Positions 1 to 4,889 of a stretch of DNA of 5,029 nucleotides are shown here, one piece after another (positions within the stretch are counted from its first letter, which is position 1; each line of letters starts with the position of its first letter). This stretch comes from Clostridia bacterium (lineage in GTDB: Bacteria; Bacillota; Clostridia; Christensenellales; Borkfalkiaceae): contig JAFOHH010000038.1 of assembly GCA_017421905.1 (NCBI GenBank), forward strand, positions 1 to 5,029. The letters are read 5' to 3'. Position numbers and translations under genes: made by a program. The notes beneath the pieces are model-generated. The model searched no databases, was not told the DNA's origin, and saw only the letters and a list, made by a program, of their open reading frames with translations.

Positions 1-549
1 CACAACGCCGAATACAACCCCTTCTATCTTAAATCGAAGTACCCCGAGCTGATCGACCGCTTTAACATTCCTTTGGACGAATACCCCCGCCGTTGTGTGG
101 GTCAAATTGCGGGCTGGGAAAAGCAAAAGGAGTCGCTGCTCAACGGCGGCGATATCGAGCATAACCGCTCCATCGAATACGCTTCGCACATTATGGAATC
201 CATCGTTACCAATACGCCCTACCGCATCGGCGGAAACGTAATAAACAGCGGCTTTATCGAAAACCTTCCCAAAGATGCTTGCGTAGAAGTACCTTGCCTT
301 GTAGACGGCAGCGGTATCCGCGGCTGCTTTGTGGGCAGACTCCCCGTTCAATGCGCCGCTATGAATATGACCAACATCAACTGCCAGCTCCTTACCATAG
401 AGGCAGCCGTTACCGGCAAAAAGGAACATATTTACCAAGCGGCGATGCTCGAACCGCACACCGCGGCAGAGCTTTCCATCGACGATATTATTAAAATGTG
501 CGACGAACTGTACGAGGCGCACACCGCGGCAGGCTATCCCATTTTATAA
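1..549 (+). CDS. melA: GH4 alpha-galactosidase (MelA-like), C-terminal part, 5' end outside window
   Basis: The frame is open from base 1 to the TAA at 547-549 and gives the last 182 residues of a protein whose family is usually about 430-480 residues long. GH4 enzymes hydrolyse alpha-galactosides such as melibiose in the cytoplasm by an NAD- and divalent-metal-dependent redox mechanism. The visible part carries the conserved C-terminal blocks: HNAEYNPF at the start, a GNVINxGxIxNLP block, VEVPCLVDGSGI (about 95-106), VGRLP followed by AAMNMTNIN, and AAMLEPHTAA (147-156). The CLVD, TNIN and PHTAA blocks resemble MelA more than the 6-phospho-glucosidase branches of GH4. The Rossmann NAD site and the metal-binding Cys/His lie upstream of the window, so the substrate assignment is inferred from the C-terminal blocks only. 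The gene ends 45 bp before a hairpin terminator and converges on gltX. Confidence 0.85.
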   Translation, partial: HNAEYNPFYLKSKYPELIDRFNIPLDEYPRRCVGQIAGWEKQKESLLNGGDIEHNRSIEYASHIMESIVTNTPYRIGGNVINSGFIENLPKDACVEVPCLVDGSGIRGCFVGRLPVQCAAMNMTNINCQLLTIEAAVTGKKEHIYQAAMLEPHTAAELSIDDIIKMCDELYEAHTAAGYPIL

Positions 550-593
550 TTGAAAATTTAAATACGGGCAAGCCGAAAGAAATCATAATAAAG

Positions 594-622
594 AAAAGCC
601 TTTCCGAACGGAAAGGCTTTTT
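594..622. terminator. Bidirectional intrinsic terminator between melA and gltX
   Basis: A 12-bp perfect stem (594-605 with 610-621; core GCCTTTCC/GGAAAGGC) closes a GAAC tetraloop. On the + strand it runs into TTTTT (618-622), ending melA transcripts. On the - strand the stem is followed by TTTTCTTT, so it can also end gltX, whose stop codon lies about 60 bp away. One shared hairpin between convergent genes fits this arrangement. Confidence 0.88.
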
Positions 623-640
623 ACGTACTTTATTTTGCGT

Positions 641-655
641 TGCGCTAAAAGCGCA
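641..655. other. Small hairpin in the gltX 3' untranslated region
   Basis: TGCGCT (641-646) and AGCGCA (650-655) form a 6-bp stem around an AAA loop between the gltX stop codon and the shared terminator. There is no U-tract on either side, so it is unlikely to terminate by itself. It could stabilise the gltX 3' end or be chance. Confidence 0.3.
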
Positions 656-684
656 GACGGCGCATAAACGCGGATTTTGCAAAC

Positions 685-1761
685 TTATTTCAATAAATCC
701 ATGCTAAACGCAATGCGTTCTAAGGAGCGTTTTTTACCTAAAATATCGGCAAGCTCAAACGCGCCGCCGGGCGTGGTTTCTTTACCCGAAAGGGCAACGC
801 GCATGGGCCAAAGAACCTGGCCGTTTTTCATACCCAGCTTTTCGGGCAGGGTCATTACGTCGTCGTGGATGCGGGTAAGGGTAAATTCTTCTTCGGGAAT
901 GGCCTCTAAAACGGCAACGATTTCGGGCAGAACGGTTTTTGCAACCTCTGCATCCGTCTTCATTTTTTTGTGGAAGAAGAGTGCGGTATCGTACGCGCCG
1001 AATTCTTCTAAAAAGTCTACCTTGCCGGGGATTTCCGCAAGCGTTTCAATACGCGTTTTAACGAGGTCTAGCAGCTTATCCCAGTCGTAATCCTTGCCCC
1101 AAACCTTGCTTTGTTGCATAAAGGGGAGGGCGCGCGCCTTTAAATCTTCCAGGCTCATTTCCTTAATATATTCGCCCGAAAGCCAAGCGAGCTTTACAGG
1201 GTCGAAAATAGAGGGAGATTTGCTAATGCCTTCGAGAGAAAAAGCGGCTTCCAGCTCGGGCAGGGAGAATTTTTCTTGGTTAGACTTGGGGCTCCAGCCA
1301 AGCAGGGCAATATAGTTGATAATTGCCTCTTTAATATATCCCTTGTCTACGAGGTCTTGGTAGCTTGCGTCGCCGTTTCTTTTAGAAAGCTTTTGATGCT
1401 CGTCCTTCATAATGGGAGGGAGGTGAATATAAACGGGGCGTTCCCAACCAAACGCATCGTACATTAAATTGTATTTGGGGGTGGAGGAAAGGTATTCCGT
1501 ACCGCGAATAACGTGCGAAATAGCCATTAAGTGGTCGTCTACCACGTTTGCAAAGTTATAGGTGGGCATGCCGTCGCTTTTTAGCAAAATGCCGTCTTCC
1601 ATGTCCTTGTTGTCTACGGTAATCGTGCCGTAAACGAGGTCCTCGTAAGAGGAAGAACCCTCCAAGGGAATATTTTGGCGAATAACGTAGGGCTTGCCCG
1701 CTTTAATGTTTGCCTCGATTTCTTCTTTGGAAAGGGAAAGGCAATGCTTATCGTAGCGCAC
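685..1761 (-). CDS. gltX: GltX C-terminal fragment (KMSKS motif and anticodon-binding domain)
   Basis: The frame is open from just after a TGA at 1773-1771 to TAA 687-685. Authentic residues begin with [10 protein letters not shown] at 1770; the given start is the first GTG (1761), which has only a weak AAAGGG four bases upstream and is probably not a natural start. YDKHC supplies the second half of the zinc-loop signature. [29 protein letters not shown] (KLSKR at 1392-1378) and [18 protein letters not shown] are hallmark GluRS blocks of the connective and KMSKS regions. The remaining roughly 200 residues are the helical anticodon-binding domain, ending ...FSMDLLK. In the repaired protein this part covers residues 124-481. 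Confidence 0.85.
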   Translation of the reverse strand: MRYDKHCLSLSKEEIEANIKAGKPYVIRQNIPLEGSSSYEDLVYGTITVDNKDMEDGILLKSDGMPTYNFANVVDDHLMAISHVIRGTEYLSSTPKYNLMYDAFGWERPVYIHLPPIMKDEHQKLSKRNGDASYQDLVDKGYIKEAIINYIALLGWSPKSNQEKFSLPELEAAFSLEGISKSPSIFDPVKLAWLSGEYIKEMSLEDLKARALPFMQQSKVWGKDYDWDKLLDLVKTRIETLAEIPGKVDFLEEFGAYDTALFFHKKMKTDAEVAKTVLPEIVAVLEAIPEEEFTLTRIHDDVMTLPEKLGMKNGQVLWPMRVALSGKETTPGGAFELADILGKKRSLERIAFSMDLLK

Positions 1762-2129
1762 GTTGCCCTTTCATCGCGAAGGGAGGAAATGCGGTCCTCG
1801 TCGCAGAAGCAGTAATACGCGCCGCCGGCTTCTACCAGCTTTTCGGCGTATTCCTTATAAATATTTTTGCGTTCGCTTTGAATATACGGGCCGTAGTTGC
1901 CGCCGATATCCGGACCTTCGGAATATACAACGCCGCTATCTTTCAGCGTGTTGTAAATCAGCTCTACCGAATCGGCAACGTAGCGCGCGGTGTCGGTATC
2001 TTCCAAGCGCAGAATAAACTTACCGCCTTCTTTCTTTGCGTAAAGGTAGCCGTAAAGGGCGGTGCGGAGACCGCCGATATGCAAATATCCGGTCGGGCTG
2101 GGCGCAAATCTTGTTCTGACTTCTTTCAT
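1614..2129 (-). CDS. gltX: GltX N-terminal fragment (catalytic domain with HIGH motif), runs out of frame after residue 120
   Basis: Starts at ATG 2129-2127, preceded by TAGGAGAA with AGGAG ten bases upstream. Residues 1-120 are authentic Glu[16 protein letters not shown] (7-20) holds the HIGH-type ATP-binding motif, [10 protein letters not shown] (41-50) is the conserved glutamate-site block, and CFC (107-109) is the first half of the zinc-binding loop. After RDE (118-120, codon GAA at 1772-1770) the similarity to GluRS stops and the frame carries about 51 unrelated residues to a stop at 1614-1616. The piece lacks the KMSKS loop and the anticodon-binding domain, so by itself it should not charge tRNA. 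Confidence 0.85.
   Translation of the reverse strand: MKEVRTRFAPSPTGYLHIGGLRTALYGYLYAKKEGGKFILRLEDTDTARYVADSVELIYNTLKDSGVVYSEGPDIGGNYGPYIQSERKNIYKEYAEKLVEAGGAYYCFCDEDRISSLRDERATCATISIAFPFPKKKSRQTLKRASPTLFAKIFPWRVLPLTRTSFTARLP
1764..1773 (-). other. gltX: Probable one-base deletion causing the gltX frameshift
   Basis: On the - strand the bases read GAT GAA AGG GCA ACG in the upstream frame, whereas the downstream frame reads AAG GGC AAC GTG CGC. A fourth A (GAT GAA AAG GGC AAC GTG) would restore R-D-E-K-G-N-V-R-Y-D, a plausible GluRS linker between the CFC and YDKHC blocks. The lesion sits at AAA-GGG, a short double homopolymer where single-base loss is common in nature and in sequencing. No canonical slippery heptamer is present in the reading register. 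Confidence 0.8.
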
Positions 2130-2139
2130 TTTAGAAATT

Positions 2140-2144
2140 CTCCT
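2140..2144 (-). promoter_or_regulatory. gltX: Ribosome binding site of gltX
   Basis: AGGAG (in TTAGGAGAA on the - strand) lies ten bases before the ATG at 2129-2127 and supports that start, which is also the usual N-terminus of the family. Confidence 0.8.
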
Positions 2145-2162
2145 AAAAAATTTTAATTTTTA

Positions 2163-2171
2163 TGCTATAAT
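2163..2171 (+). promoter_or_regulatory. Possible second, extended -10 promoter for pepV
   Basis: TGCTATAAT is a consensus extended -10 element (TG-N-TATAAT), 32 bp upstream of the first candidate -10. No convincing -35 lies 16-18 bp further upstream, although extended -10 promoters can work without one. It may instead just be the other copy of the 22-bp direct repeat. Confidence 0.35.
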
Positions 2172-2172
2172 C

Positions 2173-2201
2173 ATTTTACCACAAAAACAAAAAAGTGTAT
2201 A
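2173..2201 (-). promoter_or_regulatory. gltX: Predicted gltX promoter
   Basis: TATACA (2201-2196) as -35 and TAAAAT (2178-2173) as -10, separated by 17 bp, point towards gltX. Predicted transcription starts near 2166 and leaves a leader of only about 37 nt, so there is no room for a T-box or other large riboswitch. The element overlaps the pepV promoter almost base for base. Confidence 0.5.
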
Positions 2202-2203
2202 AT
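2175..2203 (+). promoter_or_regulatory. Predicted pepV promoter
   Basis: TTTACC (2175-2180) and a perfect TATAAT (2198-2203) have a 17-bp spacer, as expected for a vegetative sigma-A promoter. Transcription would begin near 2210, giving a leader of about 20 nt that contains the pepV RBS. This should drive pepV and the overlapping deacylase gene. Confidence 0.6.
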
Positions 2204-2220
2204 CATTTTAACACAAAAAA

Positions 2221-2224
2221 GAGG
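2221..2224 (+). promoter_or_regulatory. pepV: Ribosome binding site of pepV
   Basis: AAAGAGG followed by a six-T spacer precedes the ATG at 2231. It selects that ATG over an in-frame GTG at 2195, which lies inside the promoter and would lie upstream of the predicted transcription start. Confidence 0.75.
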
Positions 2225-2230
2225 TTTTTT

Positions 2231-3526
2231 ATGAACTATTTTGAAAATGCACTAAAAACGATGGCAAAACTCATTGAAATCCCCTCGGTAGAAGCCCCCG
2301 CAAAGGATAATATGCCCTTTGGCGAGGACGTTTGCCGCGCCCTAAATTTTACCTTGGACGTTGCCAAGGACATGGGCTTTACCGTAAAAAACTACGATAA
2401 CTACGTAGGCGAGGTTATTTTTGGCGACGAAAATGCCAAAAAGGAAGACTGCCTTGCCGTGCTTGCCCACCTCGACGTCGTGCCCGAGGGCAGCGGCTGG
2501 ACGGTTCCTCCCTTTGCCTTAACCGAAAAGGACGGAAGGCTTTACGGCCGCGGCGTTGCCGACGATAAAGGCCCTGCCGTTCTTGCCCTGTATGCAATGA
2601 AGCAGCTCCTAGACGAAGGCTTTACCCCCAAAAAGACGGTAAAACTCATCCTCGGCTGCAACGAAGAAAGCGGCTGGCGCTGCATTGACCACTATAACAA
2701 GGTTGCCGAAATGCCCGACCAAGGCTTTTCGCCCGATGCGGAGTTCCCCGTAATTTATGCGGAAAAGGGCATTTACCACGCCAAGCTGCGCTTTAAAAAA
2801 GATCCGATGATTGTCAGCCTTACCGCGGGCGATCGCCCGAACATGGTCCCCGGCAAAGCAACCTTAACGCTTACCGAGCCCGTTGCGGCAGAGCTTTTAG
2901 AAAAGCACGGTGTAACGGAGGAGGGCGGCGTAATTACCGCCATCGGCGCACAAGCGCACGGCTCTACGCCCGAGGAGGGCAAAAACGCCGTACTGCCCCT
3001 CGTAAACCTGCTTTCCGATCTTGGCGCAGACGTAGCGGCGCTCTCCGCTCTCTTTGCCGATAAGGCAGGCTTAACGGCTATTGCAGACGAAACGGGTAAA
3101 ACCACCTTTTCGCCCAACATGTTTTGGACGGAAGGGGAGGAAATCGTGGCTATCGTAGACATTCGCTACGCTGCAACCTTTACCGAAAAGGACGTAGAAG
3201 AAAAGCTTGCCACCTACGGCGTGCCGTTTGCGCCTCATTCCACCCAAAAACCGCTGTATAACGATAAAAACAGCTTTCTCATTAAAACCCTTTGCAAGGT
3301 ATATAACGCCCACACGGGGGAAAACGCACAGCCCATCGCCATCGGCGGCGGCACGTATGCGCGCGCCCTTAAGCTTGGCGCAGGCTTTGGTCCGGAATTC
3401 GGCAAAGAGCCCTCTACCGTGCATCAGGCAAACGAAAACGTGAAAAAGGCAGACTTTGCGCTCGTTTACCCCATGTATTACGACGCCATTAAACTGCTTG
3501 CCGCAGGAGAAAGCGATGACGAATAA
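2231..3526 (+). CDS. pepV: PepV-type dipeptidase (M20 family, dinuclear zinc)
   Basis: Encodes 431 residues, somewhat short for PepV/Sapep enzymes (about 465-470). These cytoplasmic metalloenzymes split dipeptides and remove N-terminal residues from short peptides during peptide catabolism. The metal and catalytic residues expected for the family are visible: AHLDVVPEG with H80 and D82, GRGVADDKGP with bridging D111, GCNEESGW with the catalytic pair E145/E146, FSPDAEFPV with D169, AQAHGSTPEEG with H243 from the lid domain, and STVHQANE with H398 near the C-terminus. W90 and the NEESGW block are typical of the PepV branch of M20. There is no signal peptide. The gene has its own promoter, is divergent from gltX, and overlaps the next gene by 11 bp. 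Family assignment is strong; the preferred peptide is not visible. Confidence 0.93.
   Translation: MNYFENALKTMAKLIEIPSVEAPAKDNMPFGEDVCRALNFTLDVAKDMGFTVKNYDNYVGEVIFGDENAKKEDCLAVLAHLDVVPEGSGWTVPPFALTEKDGRLYGRGVADDKGPAVLALYAMKQLLDEGFTPKKTVKLILGCNEESGWRCIDHYNKVAEMPDQGFSPDAEFPVIYAEKGIYHAKLRFKKDPMIVSLTAGDRPNMVPGKATLTLTEPVAAELLEKHGVTEEGGVITAIGAQAHGSTPEEGKNAVLPLVNLLSDLGADVAALSALFADKAGLTAIADETGKTTFSPNMFWTEGEEIVAIVDIRYAATFTEKDVEEKLATYGVPFAPHSTQKPLYNDKNSFLIKTLCKVYNAHTGENAQPIAIGGGTYARALKLGAGFGPEFGKEPSTVHQANENVKKADFALVYPMYYDAIKLLAAGESDDE
3505..3509 (+). promoter_or_regulatory. Ribosome binding site of the deacylase gene, inside pepV
   Basis: AGGAG lies six bases before the ATG at 3516 and within the last codons of pepV. 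It fixes the start of the next gene as an 11-bp overlap and suggests translational coupling. Confidence 0.8.
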
Positions 3527-4007
3527 GGAAAAAGTATACGCCGCGTTAGAGGAATGGAACATTCCCTACCGCGCGTTAGAGCATCGCGCGCTGTTTACCG
3601 CAGAGGACGTTGGCGAATGCGTGTCCGTAGACGAGGATACCGTAGTGGTGAAAAACCTCTTTCTTCGCAACGATACGGGTAGTAAGGTTTACCTCGTTTC
3701 GCAATGCTATCACAAGCACGCCGATTTAAAGCTGCTGCGCGCCTTTTTAAAGAGTAGCCGCTTGGGCTTTTGCTCGGAAGAACGCCTGCAAAAGTATCTC
3801 GGCGTTGCAACGGGCTCCGTTTCGCCCCTTTGCGCGTTAAACGATACCGAGTGCAAGGTGCAGGTGGTGTTAGACGCCGATCTTGCAAACTACAAAACCA
3901 TTTGTATGCACCCCAACGACAACACGGGTTCGACCTATCTCTCTTACGAAGATTTACTGAAATTCATTCAAAAAACCAATCACGAGCCCCTTTTTTACAA
4001 GGTGTAA
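3516..4007 (+). CDS. ProX/PrdX-type prolyl-tRNA editing protein (Ala-tRNA(Pro) deacylase), YbaK-like domain
   Basis: Encodes 163 residues, the full length of a single free-standing YbaK/ProRS-associated domain. Members of the ProXp-ala/PrdX group act in trans in the cytoplasm to hydrolyse tRNA-Pro mischarged with alanine by prolyl-tRNA synthetase. Family features seen: WNIPYRALEHRALFTAED near the N-terminus, the invariant lysine in KNLFLR (K46), a KHADLK segment, EERLQKYLGVATGSVSPLCALND (88-110), and HPNDNTGSTYLSYEDLLKF (132-150). The start is the ATG with a good RBS inside pepV; an upstream in-frame start near 3456 would lie deep in pepV and lacks support. Co-transcription with pepV is inferred from the overlap. 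Substrate within the YbaK superfamily (Ala-Pro versus Cys-Pro or others) is inferred from overall resemblance to PrdX proteins. Confidence 0.88.
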   Translation: MTNKEKVYAALEEWNIPYRALEHRALFTAEDVGECVSVDEDTVVVKNLFLRNDTGSKVYLVSQCYHKHADLKLLRAFLKSSRLGFCSEERLQKYLGVATGSVSPLCALNDTECKVQVVLDADLANYKTICMHPNDNTGSTYLSYEDLLKFIQKTNHEPLFYKV

Positions 4008-4117
4008 TAGCAGTAGGGGCGGCAAGCGGAAGGTAGCGTTTCGGCGCACCCGTTTACGGATAAACGTGCAAAAATCCTTACCGCGATCCTAAAAATGAAT
4101 ACGATATAGGAGTTATT
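4008..4117 (+). other. Intergenic gap without a recognised gene; imperfect hairpin at 4046-4069
   Basis: The deacylase stop is followed by further in-frame stops (TAA TAG CAG TAG). CGTTTA/TAAACG around CGGA (4051-4066), extended by GCA/TGC across a two-base bulge, forms a weak hairpin followed by A residues rather than T, so it is not an intrinsic terminator. No good sigma-A promoter is seen before the cyclophilin gene, which may therefore be read from the pepV transcript. Confidence 0.4.
4108..4112 (+). promoter_or_regulatory. Ribosome binding site of the cyclophilin lipoprotein gene
   Basis: AGGAG lies five bases before ATG 4118. The start is also supported because a signal peptide begins immediately at this methionine. 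Confidence 0.8.
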
Positions 4118-4732
4118 ATGAAAAAATTTCTTGCTTTATTATTTGCGTTAATTTTAGCATTGCCTCTTTGCGCTTGCGGAGGAATGCGCGATACCGAAAA
4201 GGATTTTTCTCACTTGGGGAAGGGTCCTCGCGTCGTCATTACCTTGCAGGACGGCCGCACGATGACCGCCGTTTTATATCCCGACGTTGCGCCCCTTACG
4301 GTAGAAAACTTTTTAACCTTGGTAGACCAAAAGGCGTACGACGGCGTTATTTTCCACCGCGTAATCCCCGGTTTTATGGTGCAAACGGGCTACTTAAAGG
4401 CAAAGGATAATCAGCTTACGGGCGCGGTTAACGCAAATACAATCCCCGGCGAATTTACCGCAAACGGATTTGTAAACGAGCTGGAGCATAAAGCGGGCGT
4501 TCTTTCTATGGCGCGTGCAGAGCATCCCGACTCCGCCTCCTCGCAGTTTTTCATTTGCGTAGAACGCTACGCCTATGGCGACGGCAACTACGCGGCGTTT
4601 GGAGAGCTGGTAAACCAAAAGAGCTTGGACGTAGCCGTTTCCATTTCCCGCGTGTTAACGGGCGCAAAATATATGTTTGAAAGGGACGTACCGATAGAGG
4701 ACGTTATTATTAAAAGCATTCGCAGAAAATAA
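4118..4732 (+). CDS. Cyclophilin-type peptidyl-prolyl cis-trans isomerase, predicted lipoprotein
   Basis: Encodes 204 residues. The N-terminus MKKFLALLFALILALPLCAC is a lipoprotein signal peptide: two lysines, a hydrophobic stretch and the lipobox LCAC with C20 as the lipidated cysteine, placing the enzyme on the outer face of the membrane. Residues 35-202 are a cyclophilin domain, which speeds cis-trans isomerisation of X-Pro bonds and so assists folding of exported proteins. Hallmarks are VIFHRVIPGFMVQTG (77-91; H80/R81, F86, M87 and Q89 match active-site positions of human cyclophilin A), the TIPGEF block, AGVLSMARAEHPDSASSQFFI (126-146) and AAFGEL (159-164). The positions of cyclophilin A W121 and H126 are Tyr here (Y153, Y158), as is common in bacterial cyclophilins, so weak cyclosporin binding is expected. 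No partner gene is evident; the neighbours are cytoplasmic enzymes. Confidence 0.92.
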   Translation: MKKFLALLFALILALPLCACGGMRDTEKDFSHLGKGPRVVITLQDGRTMTAVLYPDVAPLTVENFLTLVDQKAYDGVIFHRVIPGFMVQTGYLKAKDNQLTGAVNANTIPGEFTANGFVNELEHKAGVLSMARAEHPDSASSQFFICVERYAYGDGNYAAFGELVNQKSLDVAVSISRVLTGAKYMFERDVPIEDVIIKSIRRK

Positions 4733-4765
4733 GGCTTTTTAAAACCGCACGTTTACGAAAAAACA

Positions 4766-4791
4766 ACCGCCGCGCTTACTAGCGCGGCGGT
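4766..4791. terminator. GC-rich bidirectional terminator between the cyclophilin and DUF559 genes
   Basis: A perfect 11-bp stem (4766-4776 with 4781-4791, ACCGCCGCGCT/AGCGCGGCGGT) closes a TACT loop. On the - strand it is followed by TGTTTTTT, a good U-tract for ending the DUF559 transcript. On the + strand the tail is TATTTATATAT, a weaker but usable tract for the cyclophilin gene. Confidence 0.85.
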
Positions 4792-4816
4792 ATTTATATA
4801 TGCGGTATTTATATTA
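4787..4816. repeat. Short tandem repeat with a 15-bp period
   Basis: GCGGTATTTATAT occurs at 4787-4799 and again at 4802-4814. The first copy starts inside the right arm of the terminator hairpin, so the terminator tail has been partly duplicated, most simply by replication slippage. Confidence 0.7.
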
Positions 4817-4834
4817 TAGATAAAAAAGTTCATT

Positions 4835-4889
4835 CCTTGCAAGGCTCCCTATGATGAGGGAGCTGTCAGCCTTGCTGACTGAGGGATTC
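4835..4889. repeat. REP/MITE-like palindromic element with consecutive hairpins
   Basis: Three palindromic units are packed together: CCTTGCAAGG (4835-4844, perfect 10-bp palindrome), GCTCCCT-ATGATG-AGGGAGC (4844-4863, 7-bp stem) and GTCAGC-CTT-GCTGAC (4865-4879, 6-bp stem), followed by TGAGGGATTC (4880-4889). Inserting one C would make the middle unit CCCTCATGATGAGGG nearly perfectly symmetric, suggesting a decayed copy. From memory, closely similar strings recur between genes in gut Clostridia genomes; repetition cannot be shown within this window, which has one copy. The right part of the element overlaps the end of the DUF559 coding sequence. Confidence 0.6.

Larger units (their letters stand above)
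685..2129 (-). pseudogene. gltX: gltX, glutamyl-tRNA synthetase, interrupted by a -1 frameshift
   Basis: Two overlapping - strand reading frames together encode a complete class I glutamyl-tRNA synthetase, which charges tRNA-Glu (and in many Bacillota also tRNA-Gln, for later amidation) with glutamate. Adding one base near 1766-1771 would give one protein of about 481 residues, a normal family length, carrying the HIGH-type motif, the CxC...YxxxC zinc-loop residues and the KLSKR motif in order. Apart from the frame break nothing is missing. Because the enzyme is normally essential, either the deletion is a sequencing or assembly error in the short A/G run, or a second gltX copy exists elsewhere. 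The gene is monocistronic here: its own promoter and RBS upstream, the shared terminator downstream, and pepV transcribed divergently. Confidence 0.9.
2166..2219. repeat. 22-bp direct repeat in the divergent promoter region
   Basis: TATAATCATTTTA-C/A-CACAAAAA occurs at 2166-2187 and 2198-2219, 21 of 22 bases identical, with a period of 32 bp (about three helical turns). The copies carry the -10 elements of the two candidate + strand promoters. They could come from a local duplication or form paired operator half-sites. Confidence 0.7.

Noticed and set aside
1764..1773. Programmed -1 ribosomal frameshift in gltX
   Set aside because: The local codons GAT GAA AGG GCA contain no X-XXY-YYZ slippery heptamer in register, and no frameshift signal is known for bacterial gltX. 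Loss of one base in AAAA-GGG is simpler.
677..2156. Open frames on the + strand opposite gltX
   Set aside because: Shadows of gltX: low-complexity translations without RBS, in a region where the - strand encodes recognisable GluRS motifs.
2130..2166. T-box or riboswitch upstream of gltX
   Set aside because: The predicted leader is only about 37 nt and contains no T-box sequence or stable structure.
2195..2230. Earlier GTG start for pepV giving 12 extra residues
   Set aside because: The extension overlaps the predicted -10 and transcription start, has no RBS, and is not part of the M20 domain; ATG 2231 has a GAGG RBS.
2773..3562. Long open frames on the - strand opposite pepV
   Set aside because: They lie antisense to a strongly conserved metallopeptidase, have no RBS or recognisable protein features, and reflect codon bias of the true gene.
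3595..3888. Arg-rich open frame opposite the deacylase gene
   Set aside because: Antisense shadow of a conserved YbaK-type domain, with an implausible composition.
4046..4069. Hairpin after the deacylase gene as a terminator
   Set aside because: Short, bulged stem followed by A residues; no T-tract on either strand, so no support for intrinsic termination.
4835..4889. CRISPR repeat
   Set aside because: Only one copy is present with no regularly spaced repeats; the structure is a series of adjoining hairpins rather than repeat-spacer units.
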